From an uncultured Pelagibacteraceae bacterium (GTDB taxonomy: Bacteria > Pseudomonadota > Alphaproteobacteria > Pelagibacterales > Pelagibacteraceae), in the NCBI GenBank assembly GCA_902561075.1, contig CACEOC010000009.1, positions 1 to 38,175 on the forward strand: a DNA stretch of 38,175 nt, read 5' to 3'. Below the pieces are notes generated by a model. It was not told the origin of the DNA. It was given only the letters and a program-made list of their open reading frames with translations, and did not search any database. The translations under genes and the position numbers were made by a program. Below are positions 16,645-24,278 of the stretch, one piece after another; position 1 is the stretch's first letter; every line of letters starts with the position of its first letter.

Positions 16645-16652
16645 AACTTAAA

Positions 16653-17363
16653 TTACCATAAATAGAAAAATGCAAAAATGAAAACCCAGACTAAATCGAC
16701 AAAGTGCCAATATAAGCCCAAAATTTCAACTTCAACATAATCCCCTCTCATTTTTGTAAACCAGCCTCTTTTTCCCTCATCATAGTGGCCTGCAAAGACC
16801 TTATAACAATAAATAAATAAAAAGATCACTCCAATTGATACATGGGTGCCATGAAAACCTGTTATCATGAAAAAAAATGAACCAAATTGTGCAGCTCCAA
16901 AGGGATTTTCCCAAGGTCTAACACCCTCATGAATTAGCTTTGACCACTCATAAGCTTGCATACCAACAAATGTTAATCCACCTAAAGCTGTAGCTAGAAT
17001 TAGGTAACCGCACATTTTTCTGTTTCTTTCGTATCCGTATTTCACTGCTAAGGCCATTGTTCCACTACTTGTTATTAAAACAAACGTCATTAGAGCAATT
17101 AGTAATAACGGTACTGGAACACCAAAAGCGTCTAAAGCAAAAACCTCACTTGGATTTGGCCATTCTACAGGTGTAGATGCTCTACCTTTCATGTAGGCAA
17201 TTAAAAAACAACTAAAAACAAACGTGTCACTTAGTAGAAAGATCCACATCATGGCTTTTCCCCAATGAACACCTTTAAACATGGTTTGGTCAGAGCCAGT
17301 ATCTTTGGCCATGCCCCTAAACCCTTTTTCTAATTCAAAACCTTCAATTTTTGGGTCAGACAT
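16653..17363 (-). CDS. coxC: Cytochrome c oxidase subunit III
   Basis: A 236-residue integral membrane subunit without cofactors that stabilises proton uptake by subunit I. Typical segments are DTFVFSCFLIAYMKGR near 46-61, a GFHGTHVSIGVIFLF helix near 168-182, and the C-terminal EILGLYWHFVDLVWVFIF. It follows coxA by nine bases. A second, more divergent subunit-III-like gene lies at 20368-21048. Confidence 0.93.
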   Translation of the reverse strand: MSDPKIEGFELEKGFRGMAKDTGSDQTMFKGVHWGKAMMWIFLLSDTFVFSCFLIAYMKGRASTPVEWPNPSEVFALDAFGVPVPLLLIALMTFVLITSSGTMALAVKYGYERNRKMCGYLILATALGGLTFVGMQAYEWSKLIHEGVRPWENPFGAAQFGSFFFMITGFHGTHVSIGVIFLFIYCYKVFAGHYDEGKRGWFTKMRGDYVEVEILGLYWHFVDLVWVFIFAFFYLW

Positions 17364-17372
17364 TTTATTATA

Positions 17373-19211
17373 TTATGTTTTTTCTACCTCTGTATGTGCA
17401 ACTTCACTTGGTGCTGCAGTTTGAGGTAAATAATCTTCTTCTGCTCCAGGTACGTTATAGTCATATGGCCATCTGTGAACAACTGGAAGTCTTTCTCCAA
17501 AATTTCCATGTTCCGGTGGAACAGTTGAAGTGTACCACTCTAACGAATTAGCTTTCCATGGATTTTTCTCCGCTTTTTTACCAGTCTTCATTGTTTTAAC
17601 TATATTAAACACCAAGATTAATTGAGCTGCACCAACTATAAACGCAGCAGTGCTTATAAATTCATTAAGACCAACTCCTGAAGTCATATAAGGACTATCA
17701 TACATTTCATAATATCTTCTAGGCACTCCTATAAATCCAAGATAGTGCATCGGGAAGTAAATTGAGTATGCACCAAGGAAAGTTGTCCAAAAATGCCATT
17801 TACCTAATTTTTCATCTAACATTTTTCCAGCGACTAGCGGAAACCAGTGATAGATCGCTCCCATAATTACCATTAAAGGAGCAATTCCCATAACCATGTG
17901 GAAGTGAGCAACTACGAAATATGTATCAGACAAAGGAACGTCAACAGAAACGTTACCTAAAAATATTCCGGTTATACCGCCGTTAACAAACGTTACAATA
18001 AAACCTAAACACCATAACATAACTGTATTAATTCTTATATTACCTCTCCACAAGGTAAGTATCCAATTATAAACTTTCATAGCTGTTGGAACAGCAATAA
18101 TTAAAGTTGTGGATGCAAAAAAGAATCCAAACCATGGGTTCATTCCACTTACATACATATGGTGAGCCCATACGAAGAAACTTAATGCACCTATACCAAC
18201 TATTGCCCATACCATCATTCTATAACCAAAAATATTTTTTCTTGCATGTACTGAAATTAGATCTGAGACTATACCGAATGCTGGGAGTGCAACAATGTAT
18301 ACTTCAGGGTGCCCAAAGAACCAGAATAAGTGTTGAAACAAAATAGGACTCCCACCACCATACTCTAAAACCTCACCAGCTTTTAAAATAGTTGGCATAA
18401 AGAAACTTGTTCCTAAAAGCTTATCTAGTGTCATCATTATAGAGCTGACTAAAAGTGCTGGAAATGCTAGCATTGCTAATACTGTTGCAGTAAATATACC
18501 CCATACAGTTAATGGCATTCTCATTAGTGTCATTCCCCTCGTTCTTGCCTGAAGAATAGTAATCATATAATTCAAGCCTCCCATCGTAAAACCTATGACG
18601 AAAAGAGATAAAGAAATTAACATCAATAAAATTCCCCAACCATGCCCAGGGGTTCCCTCTAAAATAGTTTGAGGAGGATACAATGTCCAACCCGCACCAG
18701 TCGGTCCTCCTGGAACAAAAAAGCTAGCCATCAAAACTGCTACTGCTACAAAGAACATCCAAAAACTTAACATGTTTACATATGGAAAAACCATGTCTCT
18801 TGCACCAACCATTAATGGTATTAAATAATTTCCAAATCCACCTAGGAATAATGCAGTTAAAAAGTAAACTACCATTATCATTCCGTGCATAGTAACGAAT
18901 TGATAATAATGTTCAGCAGTTATAAAACCTGCTAAACCTGGAAAACCTAGTTGCAATCTCATAAGCCATGATAAAATTAAACCTACAACACCCGTGAAGA
19001 CTGCTGTTAAAAAATATTGTACTCCTATAACTTTTGCATCCTGGCAAAATACCCACTTCTCAATAAAACTATGAGCATGATACAAATCTTGTTCTGGATT
19101 TTCTGCAGGCCTTACATAGTCCATGTCTGGTGAAACACCTGAGCCTGTTCCTGTCATAGTTTCAGAAGACTGTGCTTGATAACCTGATTTATTTTCGTAT
19201 TCGTCTGACAT
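17373..19211 (-). CDS. coxA: Cytochrome c oxidase subunit I (aa3 type, A1 family)
   Basis: Catalytic core of the terminal oxidase. It has a polar N-terminal extension of about 55 residues and then twelve membrane helices. Visible ligands are H109 and H438 (low-spin heme), H301, H350 and H351 (CuB) and H436 (heme a3). The cross-linked Tyr305 and proton-path Glu303 are in GHPEVY, which marks the A1 family. K379 (TAMKVYNW) fits the K-channel lysine. At 612 residues it is longer than Paracoccus subunit I because of both ends. A Shine-Dalgarno AGAGGAA lies six bases before the start, inside the last codons of coxB. Confidence 0.97.
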   Translation of the reverse strand: MSDEYENKSGYQAQSSETMTGTGSGVSPDMDYVRPAENPEQDLYHAHSFIEKWVFCQDAKVIGVQYFLTAVFTGVVGLILSWLMRLQLGFPGLAGFITAEHYYQFVTMHGMIMVVYFLTALFLGGFGNYLIPLMVGARDMVFPYVNMLSFWMFFVAVAVLMASFFVPGGPTGAGWTLYPPQTILEGTPGHGWGILLMLISLSLFVIGFTMGGLNYMITILQARTRGMTLMRMPLTVWGIFTATVLAMLAFPALLVSSIMMTLDKLLGTSFFMPTILKAGEVLEYGGGSPILFQHLFWFFGHPEVYIVALPAFGIVSDLISVHARKNIFGYRMMVWAIVGIGALSFFVWAHHMYVSGMNPWFGFFFASTTLIIAVPTAMKVYNWILTLWRGNIRINTVMLWCLGFIVTFVNGGITGIFLGNVSVDVPLSDTYFVVAHFHMVMGIAPLMVIMGAIYHWFPLVAGKMLDEKLGKWHFWTTFLGAYSIYFPMHYLGFIGVPRRYYEMYDSPYMTSGVGLNEFISTAAFIVGAAQLILVFNIVKTMKTGKKAEKNPWKANSLEWYTSTVPPEHGNFGERLPVVHRWPYDYNVPGAEEDYLPQTAAPSEVAHTEVEKT

Positions 19212-19214
19212 AAA

Positions 19215-20093
19215 TTATTCCTCTTTTTTATATATATCTTTGTTTAAAATTAAATTGTTATTCTTTACTAATTTTTTGTTTTCAAATTCTAATTTTTCTT
19301 GTTTAGCAATCAAATCCTGGAAAGTTTCTTGCTCAGACAACCATTTACTGTAATCCTCAGTGCTTTGAACTTCTACTCCACCTCTCATAGCGTAATGTCC
19401 TACTCCACAGTACTCAGCACATAAAACTTCGTACTCCCCTACTTTATTTGGTTCAAACCAGTAATACGTTACAATACCTGGAACTGCATCCATTTTAGAT
19501 CTAAATTGCGGAACATACCAATTATGCAGTACGTCAACAGATCTCAATAAAATTTTTACTGGCTTATTGTTTTCTAAATTTATGAAATCACTTTGAACAA
19601 GAATATCATCTCTGCCAAACGGATCGTCTACATTAATACCAAAAGGATTTTCGTCATTAATGTTTGTAACTTTTGTGGTTCCAAGTTTTCCATCTTCACC
19701 AGGTAACCTATATTGCCATCCCCATTGCCAAGCCATTACGTCTACCTCTATTGCATTTTTTGGGACATTTACATATTGATTCCAAATTATCAAACCTGGT
19801 GCTAGCAAAGCTGCAACTCCTAATGTTGTTGCCCACGTTAAAATTTTTTCTAATTTTTTGTCCTCTGGTTTGTATTCTGCTTTTCTACCTTCTTTATATG
19901 AATATCGAAAAACACAGTAAACCATGAACAAACAAACTGCCACGAATACACCTCCACCTACCCAAAAGGTCAAGGTTATAGTGTCATCCATACCTTGCCA
20001 GTTTGAAGCTATATCAGTCCAGTACCAAGGTGTGAAGATGTGGAATAAAACTGAACCCACTATTACTAACAGAAATATTATACCAGCATGCAT
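19215..20093 (-). CDS. coxB: Cytochrome c oxidase subunit II
   Basis: Accepts electrons from cytochrome c through the CuA centre. CuA ligands are all present: H190 (VDVLHNWYVP), C225, C229, H233 and M236 (CAEYCGVGHYAM). The aromatic patch MAWQWGWQY (120-128) is conserved. There are three hydrophobic segments (about 3-20, 42-62 and 86-105) rather than the usual two. The first may be a signal peptide or an extra helix. No heme c motif (CxxCH) is fused, so this is not a caa3 form. It is first in the operon, with an 86-base divergent upstream region. Confidence 0.96.
   Translation of the reverse strand: MHAGIIFLLVIVGSVLFHIFTPWYWTDIASNWQGMDDTITLTFWVGGGVFVAVCLFMVYCVFRYSYKEGRKAEYKPEDKKLEKILTWATTLGVAALLAPGLIIWNQYVNVPKNAIEVDVMAWQWGWQYRLPGEDGKLGTTKVTNINDENPFGINVDDPFGRDDILVQSDFINLENNKPVKILLRSVDVLHNWYVPQFRSKMDAVPGIVTYYWFEPNKVGEYEVLCAEYCGVGHYAMRGGVEVQSTEDYSKWLSEQETFQDLIAKQEKLEFENKKLVKNNNLILNKDIYKKEE
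19218..19224 (-). promoter_or_regulatory. Shine-Dalgarno of coxA within coxB
   Basis: On the minus strand AGAGGAA ends six bases before the coxA ATG and overlaps the last Glu-Glu codons of coxB. It fixes the coxA start at 19211 and suggests translation coupled to coxB. Confidence 0.65.
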
Positions 20094-20129
20094 GTGGATT
20101 TTTATATAAGAGAAATTTAATAAAAACCT

Positions 20130-20159
20130 ATGACAAAATGTCTTCCAGATGATTATAAT
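20130..20159 (+). promoter_or_regulatory. Candidate sigma-70 promoter for the 63-residue gene
   Basis: ATGACA (20130-20135, five of six matches to TTGACA), an 18-base spacer and a perfect TATAAT (20154-20159) lie 20 bases before the ATG at 20180. The expected start of transcription is near 20166, leaving a leader of about 14 bases. This is within the longest gap of the window (20094-20179), which must also hold the coxB promoter; an overlapping TATAAT also reads on the minus strand at 20152-20157. Confidence 0.5.
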
Positions 20160-20179
20160 TAGCTTGTATAAGTCTTAAA

Positions 20180-20371
20180 ATGTTAGGAAAATTCGGAATA
20201 CTTGTTGCAATTTTAGCTCTAGTTTTATTGTTCTACATTGTTATCTCATTAGGAGCTGGGGCATTTAAAAAAGACGGGGTGAAACCCGAAACAAAGAGGT
20301 ACTTAAAGTCAGTAAATATTTTGCTTATTGTGGTTGCGGTAGTCGGCTCGATATTGGTACTGTTTCTCTAA
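20180..20371 (+). CDS. Small twin-TM membrane protein divergent from coxB
   Basis: A 63-residue protein with two hydrophobic helices (about 5-27 and 43-62) joined by a basic, polar loop containing KKDGVKPETKRYLK. The layout resembles small twin-TM proteins such as DUF2909 or HIG1-type proteins found near cytochrome oxidase genes, but I cannot assign it to either. It is divergent from coxB, has a good promoter candidate, and its stop overlaps the end of the converging subunit-III-like gene. A role in oxidase assembly is inferred from location only. Confidence 0.65.
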   Translation: MLGKFGILVAILALVLLFYIVISLGAGAFKKDGVKPETKRYLKSVNILLIVVAVVGSILVLFL

Positions 20372-21048
20372 GCCACAAGAGTTTTACACCACTCTATAAA
20401 AGCATCATTAAATACATATATCATTAAAAAGAATGCTAACCAAACTACAAGAAGAAATGTCCAATACATTGATAGTGCGGATATATTTTTTTCTTCATCT
20501 AAAATTTTTTCCTTTTTTATTTTTAATACTCTTGAGGCAACTTTTCCCCAGAAAAAAAGACCTCCAAGTAGATGTAGTCCATGTAGGGCCGTAAAAATAT
20601 AGAATGAGGAAAAATAGTTATTTGTCTGAACATAATTTCCACTTTTCATTAATTGAATCCAAAAAGCTACTTGCCCAAATAAAAAAAGATAACTTAAACC
20701 ACCTATTATTAATAAATTTTTTTTTATATTTATTATTTCAAATTTTTTTAATTCATTTGTAGTTTTGTTGAAATAAAACGAGATAACAAAAAGTATAAAA
20801 GTGTTGATCCAAAGAAGGTTGGGTTTCAACAAATATTTAGTATCCTGTTCTGGTGGAACACTGTAAATGTAACCAGTAAAAATTAAACTAAATAGGACTG
20901 TAGCAATACCAAAGATAATTATCACAGCTGATTTTTGAACGGATAAATCAAAAGTTTGACCGCTATGAGCATCATCGACTTGAGCTCTCTCAGCTTCCCA
21001 AGGTTTCTCTATAATTGTGCCAAAAATTTTCTTTAAAAAACTAGACAT
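20368..21048 (-). CDS. Second cytochrome oxidase subunit III-like protein
   Basis: A 226-residue membrane protein with about five helices. A soluble N-terminus of some 35 residues (with PWEAERAQVDDAHSGQT) precedes the first helix. The FTALHGLHLLGGLFFW segment near 153-168 is the subunit III/CyoC hallmark, and the C-terminal SMYWTFLLVVWLAFF fits the last helix. It clearly belongs to the heme-copper oxidase subunit III family but is quite unlike coxC at 16653. It lies apart from the main cox operon, divergent from SCO1 with only 12 bases between starts. It may be an extra subunit of the same oxidase or part of another; no second subunit I is in the window. Confidence 0.8.
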   Translation of the reverse strand: MSSFLKKIFGTIIEKPWEAERAQVDDAHSGQTFDLSVQKSAVIIIFGIATVLFSLIFTGYIYSVPPEQDTKYLLKPNLLWINTFILFVISFYFNKTTNELKKFEIINIKKNLLIIGGLSYLFLFGQVAFWIQLMKSGNYVQTNNYFSSFYIFTALHGLHLLGGLFFWGKVASRVLKIKKEKILDEEKNISALSMYWTFLLVVWLAFFLMIYVFNDAFIEWCKTLVA

Positions 21049-21060
21049 AGATTTTATATA

Positions 21061-21675
21061 ATGATTTATAAAGCATTATCAACTATGAAATTAAAAACCT
21101 CAATTACAATAATATCTGGATGCCTATTTTTATTTATATTTTTAATGCTTCCGGTTTTTTTAAACATCAAAGAAAAAAAAGATGATATGGTCGCATCCTT
21201 CAAAGGTTCAGAATTTTCCTTAAAAGATGTGAATAATAAAACTATAACTGAAAAATCATTTGATGGTCCCTTAACTGCAATATTTTTTGGTTTCACAAAC
21301 TGTCCTGATATATGTCCAATGACATTATACAATTTAGATTTAGTGATAAATGAACTCGAAACAAAAAAAAAAGAAAAATTTAAAGTTTTTTTTGTAAGCA
21401 TTGATCCTACAAGAGATACACCAAAAGTTATAAAAAATTATTTAGATGGTTTTGATAATGATATATTTGGAATTACAGGTGATCCAAAAAAAGTTTTTTT
21501 ACTATCACAATCATGGGGCGTTTTATCTGAAAAGATTTTTACTGAAGAGGGAAATTATTTAATTAATCATAGCTCATCAGTACTATTGTTAAAAAATGGA
21601 AAATATCTAGATCGTATAAGTCATCACGCTGCTTATAAAGATATGTTTAAAAAAATAGATAAATTATTGAGATAG
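21061..21675 (+). CDS. SCO1/SenC copper chaperone for cytochrome oxidase
   Basis: Delivers copper to, or reduces, the CuA centre of subunit II. The 204-residue protein has an N-terminal membrane anchor (about 14-33) and a thioredoxin-like domain. Copper ligands C81 and C85 (TNCPDICP) and H170 (LINHSSS) are all present, along with SIDPTRDTP. An in-frame ATG at 21085 would give a shorter cytoplasmic tail and is an alternative start. The 3' end overlaps the converging rsmE by 12 bases. No ctaG is in the window, so SCO1 is the only visible copper-insertion factor. Confidence 0.93.
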   Translation: MIYKALSTMKLKTSITIISGCLFLFIFLMLPVFLNIKEKKDDMVASFKGSEFSLKDVNNKTITEKSFDGPLTAIFFGFTNCPDICPMTLYNLDLVINELETKKKEKFKVFFVSIDPTRDTPKVIKNYLDGFDNDIFGITGDPKKVFLLSQSWGVLSEKIFTEEGNYLINHSSSVLLLKNGKYLDRISHHAAYKDMFKKIDKLLR

Positions 21676-22368
21676 AATTTTAAAACTAATTATTGATATT
21701 ATTGATACGGCAGCCGTCTCTGATCTCAAAATGTTTTTATTTATTTTAATAGATTTCGTATTTTTTAAATTAAGAATTTCTTTTCGCTCTTTTTCGGAAA
21801 AGTCTCCCTCTGGGCCAATTAAAACACATAAAGGATTATCTTTTTTTATTTTAATTTCATTATTTTTAGAATTAAGATCTCCGAAAATAATATCAGTATC
21901 TTTATAAAGCTTCATAAATTCATCAAGTTTAATTAATTTTTTCAATTTAGGTAACTTAATGCGATTTGATTGCTCTGATGCTTCAATAATTATTTTACGT
22001 AATCTTTCTAAATTTAAATTTCTAACTATAGTTCTTTCGGTAAGTATTGGAATGAATTTGGTGACACCAAGTTCAGTTGCTTTTTGTATCATAAAATTCA
22101 AATAGTTTAATTTAATAGGACTAAATGCTAACCATATCTCATTATTATTTTCCTCATGTTTTAATTTTTTTACAATAGCAAAATTTACAATACCTTTTTT
22201 AATTTCTTTTATTCTTGCTTGCCATTCACCACCATCATTAAATAAAGAAAAACTTTCACCCTCTTTAATTCTCATTACTTTTGAAATATAATGAGACTGA
22301 GATTTATCTAGATTGGAGATTAAATTATCTGACAATTTTTCTTTATAGAATAATCTAATATAAGTCAT
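21664..22368 (-). CDS. rsmE: 16S rRNA (uracil-1498-N3)-methyltransferase RsmE
   Basis: Methylates U1498 of 16S rRNA using SAM. The 234-residue protein has the N-terminal PUA-like region and the C-terminal SPOUT knot with LIGPEGDFSEKE and the LRSETAAVSII motif near the end. The fourth residue of the usual GPEGG is Asp here, a minor variation. It is divergent from the dehalogenase gene (15-base gap) and converges on SCO1 with overlap. Confidence 0.93.
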   Translation of the reverse strand: MTYIRLFYKEKLSDNLISNLDKSQSHYISKVMRIKEGESFSLFNDGGEWQARIKEIKKGIVNFAIVKKLKHEENNNEIWLAFSPIKLNYLNFMIQKATELGVTKFIPILTERTIVRNLNLERLRKIIIEASEQSNRIKLPKLKKLIKLDEFMKLYKDTDIIFGDLNSKNNEIKIKKDNPLCVLIGPEGDFSEKERKEILNLKNTKSIKINKNILRSETAAVSIISIISFKILSQ

Positions 22369-22383
22369 TTAATAAGTTTAATT

Positions 22384-23049
22384 ATGAATAATATTAAAGC
22401 AATAATTTTTGATGCATACGGAACATTATTTGATGTAAATTCTGCAGCTGAAAAATGTAAAAATAAAATTGGTGAAAAATGGGAAGATTTTGCCAACCAC
22501 TGGAGAACAACTCAATTAGAATATACTTGGTTAAGAAGTTTAATGAATAGACATAAAGATTTTTGGCAAGTAACAGAAGATAGCTTAAAAAAATCAATGG
22601 AGGCTTACAAAATAGAAACCTCTATGAGAAATGATTTATTAAATTTATATAAAGTACTATCTCCTTTTGAAGAAGTTTTAGAGACTTTAAAATCACTTAA
22701 AGAGAAAAAGTATAAATTAGCTATACTTTCAAACGGAACGCCCGAACTGTTAAATGAGTTGGTTAAAACAAATAATCTAGAGAGTTTCTTTGATGATATT
22801 TTTTCAATAGAGGAGGTTGGAGTTTATAAACCAGACACAAAGGTTTATGATATTCCTATTAAAAAATATGGAATTAAAAAAAATGAAGTTATTTTTTTAA
22901 GCTCAAACACTTGGGATGTATCTGGTGGTGGCAATTATGGATATCAATCTATTTGGGTAAATAGAAACAAAAATATTTTTGATTATTTAGATTATACGCC
23001 AAAAAATCAAATCAATAGTCTAAAAGGTCTACTTGATATTATTAAATAA
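22384..23049 (+). CDS. Haloacid dehalogenase, type II ((S)-2-haloacid dehalogenase family)
   Basis: A 221-residue HAD hydrolase with the full residue set of L-2-haloacid dehalogenases: nucleophile D10 and T14 (DAYGTLF), R41 (HWRTTQLEY), S116 and N117 (LSNG), K149, Y155, and S173, N175 and D178 (SSNTWD). These match the catalytic positions known for the Pseudomonas enzymes with small offsets. The likely reaction is hydrolytic removal of halogen from short 2-haloacids to give hydroxyacids. HAD enzymes are often promiscuous, so the true substrate is not certain. It begins a four-gene run with doxX, pirin and quinone oxidoreductase. Confidence 0.85.
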   Translation: MNNIKAIIFDAYGTLFDVNSAAEKCKNKIGEKWEDFANHWRTTQLEYTWLRSLMNRHKDFWQVTEDSLKKSMEAYKIETSMRNDLLNLYKVLSPFEEVLETLKSLKEKKYKLAILSNGTPELLNELVKTNNLESFFDDIFSIEEVGVYKPDTKVYDIPIKKYGIKKNEVIFLSSNTWDVSGGGNYGYQSIWVNRNKNIFDYLDYTPKNQINSLKGLLDIIK

Positions 23050-23067
23050 AAAATTAAATCTTTCATT

Positions 23068-23442
23068 ATGGCAAATATATTAGACTTATTAGGTAGAATA
23101 TTCATATCTTTATTATTTTTAATAAATGGTTACTTTAAAATTTTAAATTATGAAGGAACATTAGAATGGATGGAAAGTTATAATGTCCCAGGTATTTTAT
23201 TAACTCCAACTATTATATTAGAACTTGCTGCTCCGATTTTAGTAATACTTGGATATAAAACTAAAATATCAGCTTTTTTATTAGCTGCTTTTTGTATAAC
23301 CACAGCACTAATTTTTCACACGGATTTTTCAAATCAAACTCAAATTACATCATTTCTAAAAAATATAGCTTTGGCTGGAGGTTTTCTATTTATTGTAGTA
23401 AATGGTGCTAAAAAATATAGTTTTGATAGTATAAAAAAATAA
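23068..23442 (+). CDS. DoxX-family membrane protein
   Basis: A 124-residue protein with four hydrophobic helices and the DoxX pattern: an LLGRIFISLLFLINGYFKI start, an early LTPTIILELAAPILVILGYKTK segment and a C-terminal GGFLFIVVNGAKKYS. DoxX proteins are linked to redox reactions of quinones or thiosulfate and to oxidative stress responses, but most are uncharacterised. The last base of its stop is the first base of the pirin ATG, so the two are probably co-translated. Confidence 0.85.
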   Translation: MANILDLLGRIFISLLFLINGYFKILNYEGTLEWMESYNVPGILLTPTIILELAAPILVILGYKTKISAFLLAAFCITTALIFHTDFSNQTQITSFLKNIALAGGFLFIVVNGAKKYSFDSIKK

Positions 23443-24278
23443 TGGAACAAGTAGAAATAGACAAAATTATTGAGCCAACTCTTTCATCGGATGGTGCGGG
23501 AGTAAAACTAAAAAGAAGCATAGGAGTGGAACCAAATTATTACGATCCATTTTTAATGTTAGACGAATTTGGTTCTGAAGATAAAGATGATTATATTGGT
23601 GGGTTTCCTGCTCACCCTCATAGAGGTATTGAGACTGTAACTTACATGCTTCATGGAGAGTTTGAACACGAGGATAGCACGGGTGCAAAAGGAAAGATGA
23701 AAGCTGGAGATGTTCAGTGGATGAAAACAGGTAGCGGTATAATTCACTCTGAGATGCCGGCAATGACAGGGGGCAAACTACAAGGTTTTCAATTGTGGAT
23801 TAATATGCCAGCAAAACTCAAAATGTCGAAACCTGATTATATTTACATCAACTCAAATGAAATGCAGGTTTATAAAGATGGGGAGAAACAAGTTAAAACT
23901 ATAGCTGGTAAATTTGAAAATGCTGAGGGCCCTGTTAAAGGTCACAACGTCGAACCAATTTATTTTGATGTAGAACTAAATAAGGAGAAATATTTCAATT
24001 TTTCTTTACCCTCATCACACAATTCTTTCATATATCTAGTGAATGGTGAAATAAAGATAGGAGATAAAGAACACAAAAAATTAAATGGTTCAAATTTAAT
24101 TTTGTTATCAAAAGGACAAAAACTTAAAGTGAAAGGTATTACAAGAGCTAAATTTTTGTTAATTTCTGGAAAACCTATTAATGAGCAAATAGCTAGAGGT
24201 GGTCCTTTTGTTATGAATACAAAATCAGAAATTTTAGAGGCAGTTAATGATTTTCATAACGGGACTTTTGTTAAATAA
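23442..24278 (+). CDS. Pirin family bicupin protein
   Basis: A 278-residue cupin protein. The metal ligands of pirins are present: H58 and H60 (FPAHPHRGIETV), H102 and E104 (GIIHSEMP). The C-terminal cupin has the IYLVNGEI strand. Bacterial pirins show quercetin dioxygenase activity or modulate central metabolic enzymes; the function here is unknown. It shares one base with each neighbour, doxX before and the quinone oxidoreductase after. Confidence 0.92.
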   Translation: MEQVEIDKIIEPTLSSDGAGVKLKRSIGVEPNYYDPFLMLDEFGSEDKDDYIGGFPAHPHRGIETVTYMLHGEFEHEDSTGAKGKMKAGDVQWMKTGSGIIHSEMPAMTGGKLQGFQLWINMPAKLKMSKPDYIYINSNEMQVYKDGEKQVKTIAGKFENAEGPVKGHNVEPIYFDVELNKEKYFNFSLPSSHNSFIYLVNGEIKIGDKEHKKLNGSNLILLSKGQKLKVKGITRAKFLLISGKPINEQIARGGPFVMNTKSEILEAVNDFHNGTFVK

